Below, piece after piece: positions 9,953-23,500 of a stretch of 64,000 bases of DNA. Below the pieces are notes generated by a model that did not search any database, was not told where the DNA came from, and saw only the letters and a list, made by a program, of their open reading frames with translations. Position 1 is the stretch's first letter; the number at the start of each line of letters is the position of its first letter. The stretch is from positions 380,001 to 444,000 of the forward strand of contig JACVVK020000390.1 of NCBI GenBank assembly GCA_018292915.2, written 5' to 3'. This DNA comes from Batillaria attramentaria (Eukaryota; Mollusca; Gastropoda; Batillariidae). A program made the translations under genes and the position numbers.

Positions 9953-11928
9953 TGAGAAAATGATTTGCTTCAAGAAATTGTGAGGTGGAGGGGGAGCTAT
10001 GATGGTGACCGTAGAGCCGTACCCAGGAGGGGTCTGTGTCTGTGTGTGCGCGTTAGTGGGGGGCGGGTCAGTGGGGGGGGGGGGTCAGTGGGGGGGGGTC
10101 AGTGGGGTGGGGGGGGTGGTTACGGACAGGGGGTTGTCCGTCACGAAGGCGGGTGGGCGATATTTTTTGCCGCGGGATAGGCCTACCCCTTCCGCCGTGG
10201 TCACTGGCCTGCTCAGTTGCAACCAGAGACATAGATAAGATATGTCTCTGGTTGCAACCCTGTTCCGGGTCCGTCGATAACTCTAGGTTGTGACTTGACG
10301 TACCTTTTCCGCAGCTAGGTGGGCGCTTCCTGCAGACCAGAACTGTACATCCCGCCGCGCTTCGTTACGTATCTGGGCTCTTTGCAGGCTACCAAGTCGT
10401 TGCAGCGGGAGTGTGTGTGCATGCACTGACACAGTTGCACCCCCTGCCATCGTTGCTTCAGCGAGTTGTGCGTCTCCCGTTTTAGACGTTCAGTACGCCC
10501 ATGTAACCTGGACGTGACTATGCAGCCGTGTCTGAAGTGCGGATATGTCATTTTTAGTCCCCTGGTGTCAAGCTGAAAAAGTATAGTTGATTGTCATGCA
10601 GTGGTTTGGTTATTTTTCCGCCGCCGACTCACTATTGTGGATCCGGCTGAACCAGTGCGCCCCTCTCCAGGATAAGCTTATGACTTCCCCGATCACTCCG
10701 GCATGGGTTGCCCGAACTAGGAAGGAGCTTGCGTCATCATCATGTGTCGAGGCGTAACACTTTGCGCGAGCGGTCGAACATTCAAATTCTACGAATGCTA
10801 TTACACTACTGAAACGTTCAGTGTGGTCGCACGTTCCTGTTGGGTCAGTGCCAGCATCACAGTTTCAGACGCTGTCACTGACTGTCCAGGCCGGTGTGTC
10901 AGTAATTGGTGTGTTGATGCATGAACTGACATAGCTAAGAAACTGTTCAGAACGATCGGTGAGCATAAACATAGCTATAAGCCACTTTAAATGCTTGTTA
11001 TAGACCCCCTCATCAAGTTTGGCACAGTATGGCTTTCAACAGTATGGTTGATCTCCCAAGGCTTGACTGCTGACACTGACCGCTCTTGATCCTCTGTCAC
11101 GTCTGTCCGTCCATGTCAGTTTCTAAACTTGTGCGGGTTTGCACAACCACAAGCATGCCGGCACGCTGGGGTGCATTGCACAAGGAAGCGAACTGAATTA
11201 TACCACTGGCACTTACTGGAGGCCGGTATCTATACTGAGTTGGTTGTGCGTTACAATGTTGATCAGCCATCATACTGGGTGGTATCGTTCTTACGTACTT
11301 ACACTGTACCTCCATGTGTGTGTGTGTGCACATGTGTGTAAGGGGTGGGAAGAGAGACTCCATCTGTCGTAATTCTGATTTACCCGCCCTCCCCCCCCCC
11401 CCAACACACACACACAAAAGGAAGCAATAAACAATCAAGCACACAAACACCAACAGACTGATGTGGACTTGTTTTACTTGGATTACAAACAAGCTTTCCA
11501 CAAAACGTGATGGATCTACCCGTATCTAATAAGTACAGAAAACAAGAAATTAAATAAAATGAGCTACGATTCTAAGGGAGAACGTACAAAACTCATGCAA
11601 AACTAATGCAACTGATGGCAACAACATTTACGTGTGATACCGGTAGAAACTGAAGAGGATGGAGGACTGAACGGATGATGCAAATACTGTGGAAAATAGA
11701 CTTTAACAAATGAGACGACCCCAAGAACGTCAAGATTTATTCCCTTTGTAACTGGTTTTAATGGATTCAGTGCGAGGGTAGATTGGACAAGCTTATATGC
11801 ACGCAGATTTTTTCTTCTCTTGTCCCTTGGACATGTTTCCAATTTCTCTCGGTGTTGCCATGTACACCAAGACCCTTTTTTGTTCTGTAAGTCTGCCTTG
11901 ATGGATTAACATGCTACTTCTGAATTCC
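9953..11928. other. Intergenic, no gene recognised
   Basis: Contains G-rich GGGGGGG/GTCAGTG tracts (10045-10120) and a diverged inverted copy of the repeat also seen at 45.2, 50.9 and 57.9 kb (about 10735-10960). Short (CA/GT) and poly-C runs occur at 11310-11420. Nothing codes convincingly on either strand. Confidence 0.6.
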
Positions 11929-12383
11929 CAGGGTGGATTTACTCAAACTATGCCAATGAGACATTGTCTCCCTTGACCAGTCATTTATGAGACATTTTCA
12001 TTTTCTATGAGACAATCAAGTTCAACCCGCATCACTCTGTCACATGTCTGTGCCGAGAGCCTGTTCTAAGTGCCAGTGACGTTCAGGTTCTGGAAATGGA
12101 CCTCTCGATCGCAGAACTGAGAATATTTTTTGCAACTCTCTTGAGCGAGAGTGGGGGGCGAGAGTGTTCCTGGCAGCGCGCGCGGCGAGCGGGAGATAAG
12201 TAAGCTCATCACTAAAATTAGATTAGTGTAACAGACTCTATGACTGACACAGACAGCGCGTTGTCAAGTGCGCTTGTGATGTCATGTTCATTCGACATAC
12301 GACGCATTTTGCAAAATTTCTATGCAACATTTTATCAAAATATGAGAAATAGGTCGCACGGCGCGCGAGAAAATCGATCCCTG
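11929..12383. mobile_element. MITE family E, copy 2 (455 bp)
   Basis: Same sequence as the 7.7-kb copy with small deletions. It starts CAGGGTGGATTT and ends AAATCGATCCCTG. High internal similarity suggests a fairly recent family. Confidence 0.75.
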
Positions 12384-15101
12384 GAATCACTATTACTTAT
12401 AGTAATAAAGTGTGCAAAGAAAGCAGAAAAAAGAGGAGACCAATGGATAAATGCATCCACGCAAAGTATTTCTTTCACATACGGCTATGTAAAAAATCAG
12501 GTGATGTGAAAGCTAAACATGCAGGGAGTGTGTACAGTGGAGAATTATGCTATCTTTTGACAAATGCATTACCTGAATGAGACAATCTCAAACCAAGAAA
12601 AGTTTCCACACAGAAAAGAACTTCTGAAAAGTGCAAATGACCTGATTCATGTCACTGGGTTTTGACTAGAAACTTAAAAAAACACGAGGGTTGAAAACAT
12701 CCTACAACATGAATAACTCAAATCACAATGGAGTTCAAATCAACAAAATCTGAAGGACATTGATCAAAGTCACTGGACAAAAACTCAGTGAATGAATTTA
12801 ATAGCAACTATGTACAGTTAAGATCCAAAGCTTTAAAACACGAAGAGGACAATCCTTAGTTCATCGCAGTGAAAATATAATCAAGCCCCTTGTGTCTGAC
12901 ATTTTCTGTCAACAAGAACTTAAAAGCAAGTACAAATGTATGTATGCAAACTTCTGTGCACAATTTTTCTATCAAAAACATTTTGGACAAAAAAAAATAT
13001 GGTTAAGAAATGTGACAGTAAAAATACACATTTAGTTAAAAATATATAAAACTATGCAAAATGGCTACACCTCTAACAAATATGATATCAAAGAGAAACT
13101 TTTTTTGTTTTGTTTTCTGTTAAAAAAAAAAAAAAATCCTTTCCTTTTTTTTAAGTATGCTAAGTAATAGTCTTGACAAACAAAAACTGTGTAAGATTAT
13201 GTTGGTGATCTTTACATTTTCAGAAAATGCTGTCTGACAGAGCTATGAAACGTATCACTCAACAGTGTAAAGATCTACAGGAATTCTAACTGCCTCGGTT
13301 AAGAATTGATACGCAGCATACATCCTGACAACACTATATGTATATTGATTAATCATATCAGTTAACAGATTTCCAATCATGACAGCTAACTTTTGCCGTT
13401 TTATTTTAGCATCTAACAAATCATCTTATTTCTAAATAATGTTTGAGATTTCTGTACATAAGCGTTTTTAACGAATGAGGTATGCATTAAAAAACGAAAC
13501 AAAACAAGAAACCTAAAGACCTTCACAAATATACAAGAAAAAACACAACAATTAACAGATAAAGTTACACACTGCTACTGGCCTTCATTTTCAACTTTCA
13601 AAGGCAGTTCAACAGATTTCCTTAACTTTATCTGGATTGCACACAAGCCACAGAAATCAACTGTTGAGGTACCTTCCTTTCTTTACTCCACTGTATTACG
13701 TCAACTGGCAAATAGTATTAAATTTCAAAACAATTGAAAAATGCCAAGAAATCTCAATATTTCTTACAAACCTCTAAATCTCTACTCCCTGTTAACTCTT
13801 TGACGACGGAGCACAATTTCTGACAAATTGTGCTCCGTCGTCAAAGAGTTAAGATCAACATAACAGTGATGTAATTTATTTACAAACATGTGATGTCTGT
13901 AAATGTCAGGAAGTCGGGACATCAAACTGATCACCAACAGAAGCTGACTGACTAAGAGAATATAACAATAAAGATAGCATACATACTAACAGTTTGTATA
14001 CATAGTTGAGAAATCTGTGAATAGTAAATGATCAACCTGTCTGGAACTGTATTAACAGTTCTGGGCGTTCCGCAGATTATTCGTGACTCGAACATTCTAC
14101 AAATCGTGAATAAGAGGTAACGTGATTGCGGCAAAGAATGTTACACGCAGACACCACTGTTTTACTGTTTGTAGTATTAAAGTAATCTGACTTCTTCTTT
14201 GTGTGTCGCCGTATACATAGAGCACAATATCTTCAAACACAAGGTATGACCAAGTTTCAAAGACTTTCAATCTGAACCTGTGCACCCGGCATGCCATATA
14301 AATGGGCTTTATGTACAAACAGATGCACAAAAAATCCTGTAAACCACACATCAACATGTCCAGAAAACCAGCCGTTGCCCTGAAACATTTCATCACAGAC
14401 TCTGCCTCTTCCCTCTCTGCACAGACCCTTGTGCTAGCACAAACTTTTAACAAAACTAAAACCTGGCAATGCCCATGTCGGCGATTCCATTCAGAACAAT
14501 TCCTGTGAACTGTACGTGACAGCAGGTGTGTTCATAGTATCCTGCAGGTGATCACCAAGTTCTTGTGCAAATGAACATGAACCCACCTCTTTTATGTCTG
14601 TAATTCAGTCATCATCGCGCCAACCTGATCTCATCTGCCAGAATTTCAGAGTAACAATATAGCAGATTGCAGTCAAAGGTTGCCTGAATAAATCAGTTTT
14701 CTTTTTCCTGCTGTGAAAAAAAAAAAAAAAAAAACAACAACAACACATCTCACAGTTCCTCTCCTTCGCAACAGACGTGCACAGACTGCAATCAACACTT
14801 CAGTGATGATTTTCCAGTAGACAAAGAAAATAGTATTTGTTAACAGTTAACAGCTCCAAAGACTTGAAGAGGACAGCATACTGCAACGATCTGTGCTCCG
14901 AGGTCCCAGCCACATATGCCACACTGGGCAGAAGATTGTTAGCATGGCGTTGTTCCAAAAATGACCACACCACGACAGCTGCTGCACGGTGCAGCCCACA
15001 CTCTGGCTGCAAACACGAGTGATCCGAATCAACAGGGTTATCATGTGAGGTACCTTCTGCCCAAGTCTGTGTACAGTGTACTTTGACTTCACCAAACGAC
15101 T
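12384..15101 (-). other. AT-rich downstream region, possible long 3' UTR of the peptidase gene
   Basis: About 2.7 kb without exons, SINEs or LTRs, directly after the peptidase stop codon. AATAAA hexamers on the minus strand occur at 13880-13875 and 13405-13400. A perfect 28-bp palindrome lies at 13792-13852. The UTR assignment is inference from position and the absence of the repeats common elsewhere. Confidence 0.4.
13792..13852. repeat. Perfect 28-bp inverted repeat with 5-bp spacer, TTAA ends
   Basis: The left arm 13792-13819 starts TTAACTCTTTGACGACGG and is exactly complementary to 13825-13852; the spacer is CTGAC. TTAA at both outer ends plus the TTAACTCT tip match piggyBac-type terminal repeats, also seen in the element at 45.6 kb. 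Probably two element tips fused after internal deletion. Confidence 0.95.
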
Positions 15102-15201
15102 TCACCAAACTGAGCACTTGTCTGGTGGGTTCATGTACGAGTTCAGCGGGCATGAGAAGGCGTCTGAGAAGGCCCAAAGATTCTGCAGTGTGCCGATCAC
15201 T
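15102..15201 (-). CDS. Neprilysin-like gene, exon 21 (C-terminus and stop)
   Basis: After TTTTTCAG: completes Arg748, then [18 protein letters not shown] and ends NPPDKCSVW with TGA at 15104-15102. The C-terminal CxVW is the hallmark end of M13 peptidases. Confidence 0.96.
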
Positions 15202-18200
15202 CTGAAAAAGAGAAAGCTAGCTTAGTTGCAATTCACCATGTTATGTGTATGTGCATGTGTATAAACATGCATGGGAACTGCTATGTAAATAGATCAAGAA
15301 ATTACTGCCAAAAAGTGTCTTTAAACAATGTTAGAAACATAGGAGAGTGTACGGAAACCATACAAGCAGGGACGGAGTGAAGGATGTTGATAAGCCATAC
15401 AACAAGCAGGGACGGAGTGAAGGATGTTGATAAGCCATACAACAAGCAGGGACGGAGTGAAGGATGTTGATAAGCTATACAACAAGCAGGGACGGAGTGA
15501 AGGATGTTGATAAGCTATACAACAAGCAGGGACGGAGTGAAGGATGTTGATAAGCTATACAACAAGCAGGGACGGAGTGAAGGATGTTGATAAGCTGAAA
15601 AAAAAAAGGGGGATGCTCAGAGCCAAGACCTTGATGAAGCTGTGGGTTAGGAGATTCGGGGCCTAAAATAGTCCATGATACAGAAAGAGGAACAGTTTGC
15701 AGCCTTATGCGATGAAGTGGCAAAGCCGCAAGTGTGCATATGCAAAGCAAAAGCACTATACTATGGGGGGGGGGGGGGGAGGTGCTCCCCCTGAATTTTA
15801 CAGCCAAAGGAGGAAATCCTCCAGACAGAGGGAGATCTTAAGCCCTGAGACTGTAATTAGGGGTGGCTCATGGAGTTGCATGTATCAAATACACAACAGG
15901 TGAAAGGGATTACCTGAAACGACCTGGACTGTGCACACCTGTCCGCAGTCTGTTGATCGCAGCCTCTGGCCGCATTGTGCCACACCACACCTGGAAAAAC
16001 AAAGTACATCTCAAGCCTGAAGCCAGGTACAAGTTAATTTTATAAACTCGGCAACTTAAAAACACATGGGAAAGCTGATCAACCACATCACAGCTCAAAC
16101 ATACCACGGAAAATACCCCCAGAAATGTTACTCAAGTTCAATTATTCAAAACAGGGAGACTTCGCAACATCAAAAAAGTTATTGGGAGCGACCTGAATGC
16201 ATCGATGGTGTGTAATGCGTACCTGAGCAAAGTTGATGAAGAAAAGCTGATCGTGAGTGTAGTTCAGCATGCCAGGCAGTCGCGGTTCTTCGCTTCCTCG
16301 ATCCTCCACCCACTTACGGTATGCCTGCGATGGATACATACAACTATTCATAGGCCATCAAACAAATTTTGACGTAAGTGCAGATACCGGAATTGAAACC
16401 GCAATTTTGCGTGGACGACAAGAATTTTTAAGGCGATAAATTTTGTTTTGTTCGGAAGAAAAAAATAGTTTGCTGCATCTAAAAATCTGGTAGTTATGGA
16501 AAATGAAAAAGTATTTCACCAATATTCTGTTATATCTGGGCCAAACAAATCCGAAGTATCGGACAGATGTGTCATCAGCAATGAATATGAACATAGTTGC
16601 CTGCGAAACTAGTAAGGGGACACGCTTGACTCATACCCTGTAAGCCTCCTTGATGCCTCCATTATCTGCAATGTTTTCTCCCTGTGTCTGGATGCCATTT
16701 ACCTGTAAAACGCACAGCACCAGAAATGCACCTCAAACAGCCAGTTATTGTAGATACTGTATTTAATGACAGCAGGCATGATGTACACAGCAAAGGCCAA
16801 CACATCTATATAATGCTCAAAGTAACATGGAAACGTCCTAGGAGGGGCTGATTTTCATCAGCCTCAATATCCAGCAAAACTGGTAACAATCCAATGAGAC
16901 CTGTGGCTTCCAAGATTTCCTGCATTACCTCATAAACTAAACAGAAGTGAGCGGCGGTCTAATAGGTAGCACATCAGTCTTAGCCACTGCACTACTGAAC
17001 GGCCACCACCGCTGTCACAGCGATGAAGCGTGGGTTTGAGCCCAAATCGAGCTTGTGATATGTGGTACCGGTTTTTCCTGGCTTCTGGGCTGCTCATCGG
17101 GGATTTCTCTTTTCCAGGTTATCCCGCTTTCCTCGCCCAGCAAAATTTTATTTAAAAAATAGGATAGGTATTGGGTGGTGCTGCACCGCAGCAACATATG
17201 CTTCCCCTTGGGGAAAGCAGCCTGAACTTCCAAAAAGGACAATAAAGTAGTAAAGAAAAAAAAAGAAAAAAAAAAGAATTATGTGGACGGCTCTGACAGT
17301 CTAATCTTGTGTGTCCGAAAACTGAAGGCAATCTATTTTGTGTATACTGCACTGACAATCTCTGCCCATTCGATTTCTCTTGAACACGACCAAAATGTAT
17401 CAGTGCCAAACAACTTGCTTTTTCTTTTGTGAATGACCTTTGTTTTGAAGTGGGTGGGTGGGTGTCTGAGAATTTAACGCCTTTTTCCACCATGTAAGGG
17501 TGATATCGGAGATGAGGCAACGAGATAAAGGCCACACAAATACGTTTTTAAAGTCATTTTACAGAAACCTTGTGTGAAAGATTGTTTACCTGCATGCCAA
17601 CTCCTGGTACTGTGTAGTTGCTGTACTGGTCAATGATACACTGGGCACGCTCTTTAAATCTCTTGATAACGCTGTCATCCCACCACTGGATCAGGTTGCC
17701 ATCTTTGTCGAACTGGCGACCTGTCAAATCGGCCATACTAATTTGTTTCAGAGTTGTCACTTCAAAATATGAACAATAGTGATTATGTCTATCAGACCAG
17801 GGCCGTAGCAGCCCTACCGGCCACTCCGGCCATGGCCGGACCACTTTTTGGAGAAAAAAACCCAAAAAACCCCTCGTCTTCATGAGTTTCAGCGGTGTGC
17901 TAGGAGGAAGGAGGGGGCTTGACATAGATCGCATATCGGCAGCGTTAATCGAAAAATTGTCACTGATTGACATTCAGAAGACTATAACTCTCAAGGCAAA
18001 CTGCGTAAGCGCCAACTGAGACGTATTACTGATCCGTACCTTTTTATTTATTTTTTATGGCCGGAGCAATTTTAGGACAGAAATAAAACATTGCAGCCTT
18101 TCATAACTGAACCTTATAGCGGAAAGCATACTACATCATTTTACCAACACTGTAAATGAAATTCTGCATGTCTGACCTCTGTCGTCAAAGCCGTGGGTAA

Positions 18201-18396
18201 TCTCATGACCGATCACCATGCCAATGCCACCATAGTTCAGGGACCTGTAAATAAAAGGGAAACTGATTCACAAGTGGGCAGCATGACATTATGTATCTAC
18301 CCGCATCTATCGTTTTCTTGAAAAGCACCTAATATTCTGGTGAGGGCTATTTATCATTAGAATTACCACTAATTTGATGTTCTTAATACTTTTCTC

Positions 18397-18448
<52 letters not shown>

Positions 18449-20497
18449 TGTGTGTGTGTGTGTGTGTGCGTGTGTGCACGCATGTGAGTGTGTGTGCACT
18501 CACTTGGGATACTCCTTACTGTAGAAGGGAGGCTGAAGAATAGCTGCTGGGAACACTGCAAGTCAGAATGAAAAGGTTGTCAGACAAAACGAAGCATACA
18601 TCACAACCTGCATCATAATTTTCTCTCTTTTTTTTTTTTTGCTGCCACAACTCTTTGCCGACTCCAGTAGTGTTCCTCCCTGGTAATGGGTGGAATCCAC
18701 GGAGGGCTCGGAAGCTGGGGCAATTTTTATTATGCATGATGATGGAGATGAGGATGATGGTAAAATGATGCTATGGAGGTCCGTGTGGTTTGGGACTGCG
18801 GTCATTCCACGCTTCCTGTCATAAATATCCCCGGCATTAACTAGACCCGGGAACTACGGCACCTGCGGTGCCGGCCATGTAATCATCCACATCATAAGAC
18901 GTGTCATACCAAGGGAAGCACCCCCAAAGTCGCACCCGCGGAGTGGGTGAAGCTCGGCTGTGTGGCAACAGCCTCCCCATTGGACCCATAGCACACCTGC
19001 TCTGGGTAGGAGCCGACCTAGGTAGGAAAAATCCCGCTTGCCTCAGCTGGGGCTAACCACTACACTACGGGGGCCGGTGCAACATAATTTTCTTTAAAAA
19101 AAAAAAAAAATGTACACCACTTGCCTAACTTGAGTGAAATCAACTGTATGGACTGTAGAATGTTTACTTACTGATCTGGTTCTTTGTGGAGCTGTAGAAA
19201 GCGTTGACCACGGCTGGTGTGGTGGACCACCTGAAATACAAACAATGAAGAGTCTGGGGATGAAGATGACGATGATGACGTTGCTGCTGCTGATGATGAA
19301 GCCTTGATATCGTGCACGGCCTCATGCTATCTCAGTGCTAATAGCGCTTAAGCGGAGGTTGGGTGTTAGCGAGTTTAATTCCAATATCAGCACGTACGGG
19401 TGATACCAAAGATGAGCCAATGAGAAAAAGCCATCACAAACATTTGGCCCCAACCGGGATTCAAACTCACAACCCGAGGACTGAAGTCCAACGCTTTGCC
19501 GTTAAGCTATCGCAGCTCCCCTGCTTATGGAGAGGTTTGGGTGAAGATTAGGAGGGAAAAATGCAGATGAAAAATGATGCAAGCACCAGAATCATCACTA
19601 CTATGCCTTACTTTGTACGGTCAACAGGATCTCTGAGTTTCTTCAGGTTGGCTGTGGCGATGTGTTTGATGTTGGCCAGCACATTTTGGAAATAGTGGTC
19701 TTTGGAGTATGTCACCTGAAAGGCAATTCATAAAAGCATGTTTAAAGAGCTACGTAACTCCTGTAAACTGTTTGGTGTCCTGAATGTATTCACTCAACTA
19801 TTGCATCAATATCAATGCAGCTATGCTGACAGCTGCAGTAATAAATTCTAAAGTGCAGAGATTCCAGTCTGAAGCAGGCCAGTGGAGTTAAACATTCAAA
19901 GTTTTCTGACACTGACAGCCAGTCATAATGACAGAAAATTTCTTAGTGAAAAAAAAAAAAAATGTAATGGCCAATAACACCAGGAATTAGAAGGGTGGAG
20001 GTGGGTGTTTGGAGGTTTAATGTCCTTTTCCACAATATACGAGTGATATCAAAGATGGGGCAACAACAAACAAGATGGCCACCAGCCCAATATGTTGTTT
20101 CCATTCAATGACCTGCTGTAGTCACAGTCGTAGTCGTTGTGTCATGTATGCAGCCCGCGCGCACACGCCGGAACGCAAGCTCTCTGACATCAAGCATGCT
20201 GACATAAAGAAAGTACTGAAAACCCTTATCGTGCCTCTATGCACTTGCAAAAACCCAAACACATGAGGTCGTGTGAGCTCGCCTAGCTGGTTGACGTCAC
20301 AACTTGTTGGCGTATGCGAGGTTCTACATGGGTGAATGAATTCTTGTAATAAAGTCGTTCCCCTTTGACAGAGTTACTTCCCGCAGACCTGACTGACAGA
20401 CGATTGCTTACTGGTATCGGAGAAGAGACCCCCTCTCTCTCTCTCTCGCCTTAGACGCGCGCTTGCCCGCGGACGCACGCACCCCCCCCCCCTCCCC

Positions 20498-20539
<42 letters not shown>

Positions 20540-23500
20540 TATGCAAAGACCTTGGAATCAGAAAGACGCGTCACTCCTGCCCTCGTAAGAGAGACATATA
20601 GCGGGACAACGCGAAGAGTTGTCTGCCCGCATTAGCGCGCATCCTAGATCTGGCCCCTATAGTGACAGCATGGCGGAAAGTGGAAAGCGATCACAAAAGC
20701 ATGCAATTGTGTTCTGCGCCGAATTGTTCAAATAACAGACAAATATAAACGGGGAAATACTTCTTTTGGTATTCTTGTTGAAAAACAAACATTTTTTTTT
20801 CGCTTTCTTGTGAAAAAAAAAAAGAAAAAAAAAAGACCTCAAGTGGTACGTGTGCATGCAGTGTAAACTAACAGTAAACACACGCGGCTGACGCAGATAC
20901 AGCGTAATTTTTTTCCCTGACAACTTTACAAATCACGGTGACTTAAATTGTGCTAGCGTCTACCTGCATCTAAATTCAGAACACACACACAGAACAAAAT
21001 CATCCGGCTGAACTTCATTCTAACCATTGTAAAACCATATCACAACATAGAATCTGCTGGATCGTCGGTCGCAGATATGATTAATGCTGAGTTAGCAGGA
21101 AGTATTCAGCGGATGCGTCCATCTTTGGATCTCTCGCACATTCGATCTTTCTGTGTTCCGTACTAGTTTTACTTGAACACATCGAACGAAATGCACTGCG
21201 TAGCCTACGTACAGCAGTGAAAGCCAAACTAGATCTTTCGTTCGTCCTCCGGAACTTTGAGAGTACTTATGTTTTCCATAGGCCTAAAACACATGCGAAA
21301 TATATGGGGGGAGACCACCTGTCAGTCGCTGACATCTTCGTTTTTGTTTATTTTCTTAAAATGTTTTACGGCGGCTAGTGTAGGGTTGGGTCAAACAACT
21401 GCGTAGATCTGCGGAATGCGCGCTACAACTCTTACGCGTTGTCCCTCAAAGGGAGGTAAGTGAACTATCTTTATGTTTCCAAGATCTTTGCATTATGCTT
21501 CTGAGTGTGAGTCAGTGGCAAAAACGAAACCCACTGAAATTCCCGCTTTCCACATGTCAAGTTGTAGAGACTCTTGCGAAAAGATACTGCATTTCGATGC
21601 AAAATAATTTCTAGACCATCCCAGAACATGCTGGTGCAGTAACGTCAGTAGATTACGTCACCTTGGAGAGATTTCGAGCCTTCCAGTAAGTTGAGGAATG
21701 TTCTAGATCTTACCTGTTCAGTTCGTAAGCAGCCCTGCACAGCGTTCTGGATTCTTCTTCTTTCATGAATTTGTTCTCCGCGCATATTCTGTTCATAAAG
21801 TATTGGAGTTGTAGTCTGTTGTATCCCGTATCATCTCTGCGAGTGCACGATGATGGCGACATAGCATAAGTAAAATACAACACCACGTCTCCAAACAGAG
21901 GAATTCCGAAAGTGGCGAGACACCCCCAAGAAAAAACAGCATCACGTCAATCAAACATGACGCACTTACTTTACGTCAGTGCGCGTGCGTCTCTTCTTCG
22001 ATGTTTGTGAGGCGTGTGGCTTGCAGAGGAAATGTGCTGTGAGTACAAATTTTCGAGTCAACTAACGATAACGGCTGCAGTGAATTTTTCTAATTTTTTT
22101 GTATATTTTTTATGGCACCCCAGGCTCATTATCTATGTATAGTAGGAGCGATTTTGAGATCTAAAGTGTGTTCACCAGCACTTTCATCAGGTACGGCTTA
22201 CGCCAAAAGTATAAAAGCGACAACCTCCAAAATTCACTTAGTTGAGAGTCCGTATTCATGCTATCTATGTCCAAAAAATGGAGTGGTTTAGGTAAATATT
22301 ACGCCTTTAAACGCCAGAAAGCCACTTTTTTTTAAAAGGGCGATAACTCGCAAATCATGTGTGCAATCGTATCTGGACCGGGCCTTCTATTCAACAATCT
22401 TGATTCATTTAGAAACCCCAAATTTGAAATCGATCGGTTCAGTATTTTTGGAGAAATAGGCATCTGAACTGGGTTCACATGCAATGTCAATTCAGGCTCG
22501 GTTTACATGAAAACTATAAGAGCGACCATTTTCTAGTAGTGACTCTGTTCAGAGTCCGTATTCAAGCTATCTACTGCCAAAAAATTGAGTGATTTAAGTA
22601 AATATTACACCTGTACACGAAAGACAACCAACTTGTCTCAAAAGGGCGATAACTCCCAAATCACGTAAGCAATCATCACACGCTTGAATCGTCTAATGTA
22701 ACATTTTGATATATTTGGATACCCCAAATTTGAAGCCATTCGGTTGAGTATTTTCGAAGAAACGGGCCCGGACACAATTCACACACACACACACACACAC
22801 ACACGCACATCCACACAGACGGCACTCACTGAGGAGGAGAAGTGCGTTCGGAACAGCATACATGCCAGCATCGATGACGCAGGTTTTCTTACGTCATTGT
22901 CAGAGTTACACTTGCAAAATCGTCTCTGCGGGAGATCGGCAGTGACGTGCGTTTGTACCACAGATGCTTGCCTATGAACGTGGAAATTTTAGCCCGTCCT
23001 ATGATGTTGTTTCCATTACTATGGAAACAACATAAAAAGCCAGCACAAATATTTGGCCCCAGCTGGGATACGAACTCACGACCCGAGCATCAAGAAGTCT
23101 AACGTTCTACCATTCGGCCACCCCAGCTCCCCATCAGGAATTAGAAAAAGCAGGTTTTAATGTCCAGTGTAACATAACCACTAACCCTTCTCTTTCTGTA
23201 TCCCCGACTACCAAGTCATCATAAAGTCACCGACATACTTACGTCTTCATACTCCGCATTTAAAGCCGTGTCATTCACAATGCTGTCAGGGTAGCCGATC
23301 TTCTCTGCTATTGCCTCAGCCTGAAGGGACAAACATCCATATTTCTGATTAGTCGGAAATGACAAGACCATTATTGTAATGGAAACGTCTGGTCTAGAGA
23401 TAGTCTGATGGTCCAGAGTCTGACCAATCGCGTTCAGTCACAAGTCGAAGAACAACCACCATTTCTCATGTCTGCTGTATTCAACTTCCTTCAGTCAGAA

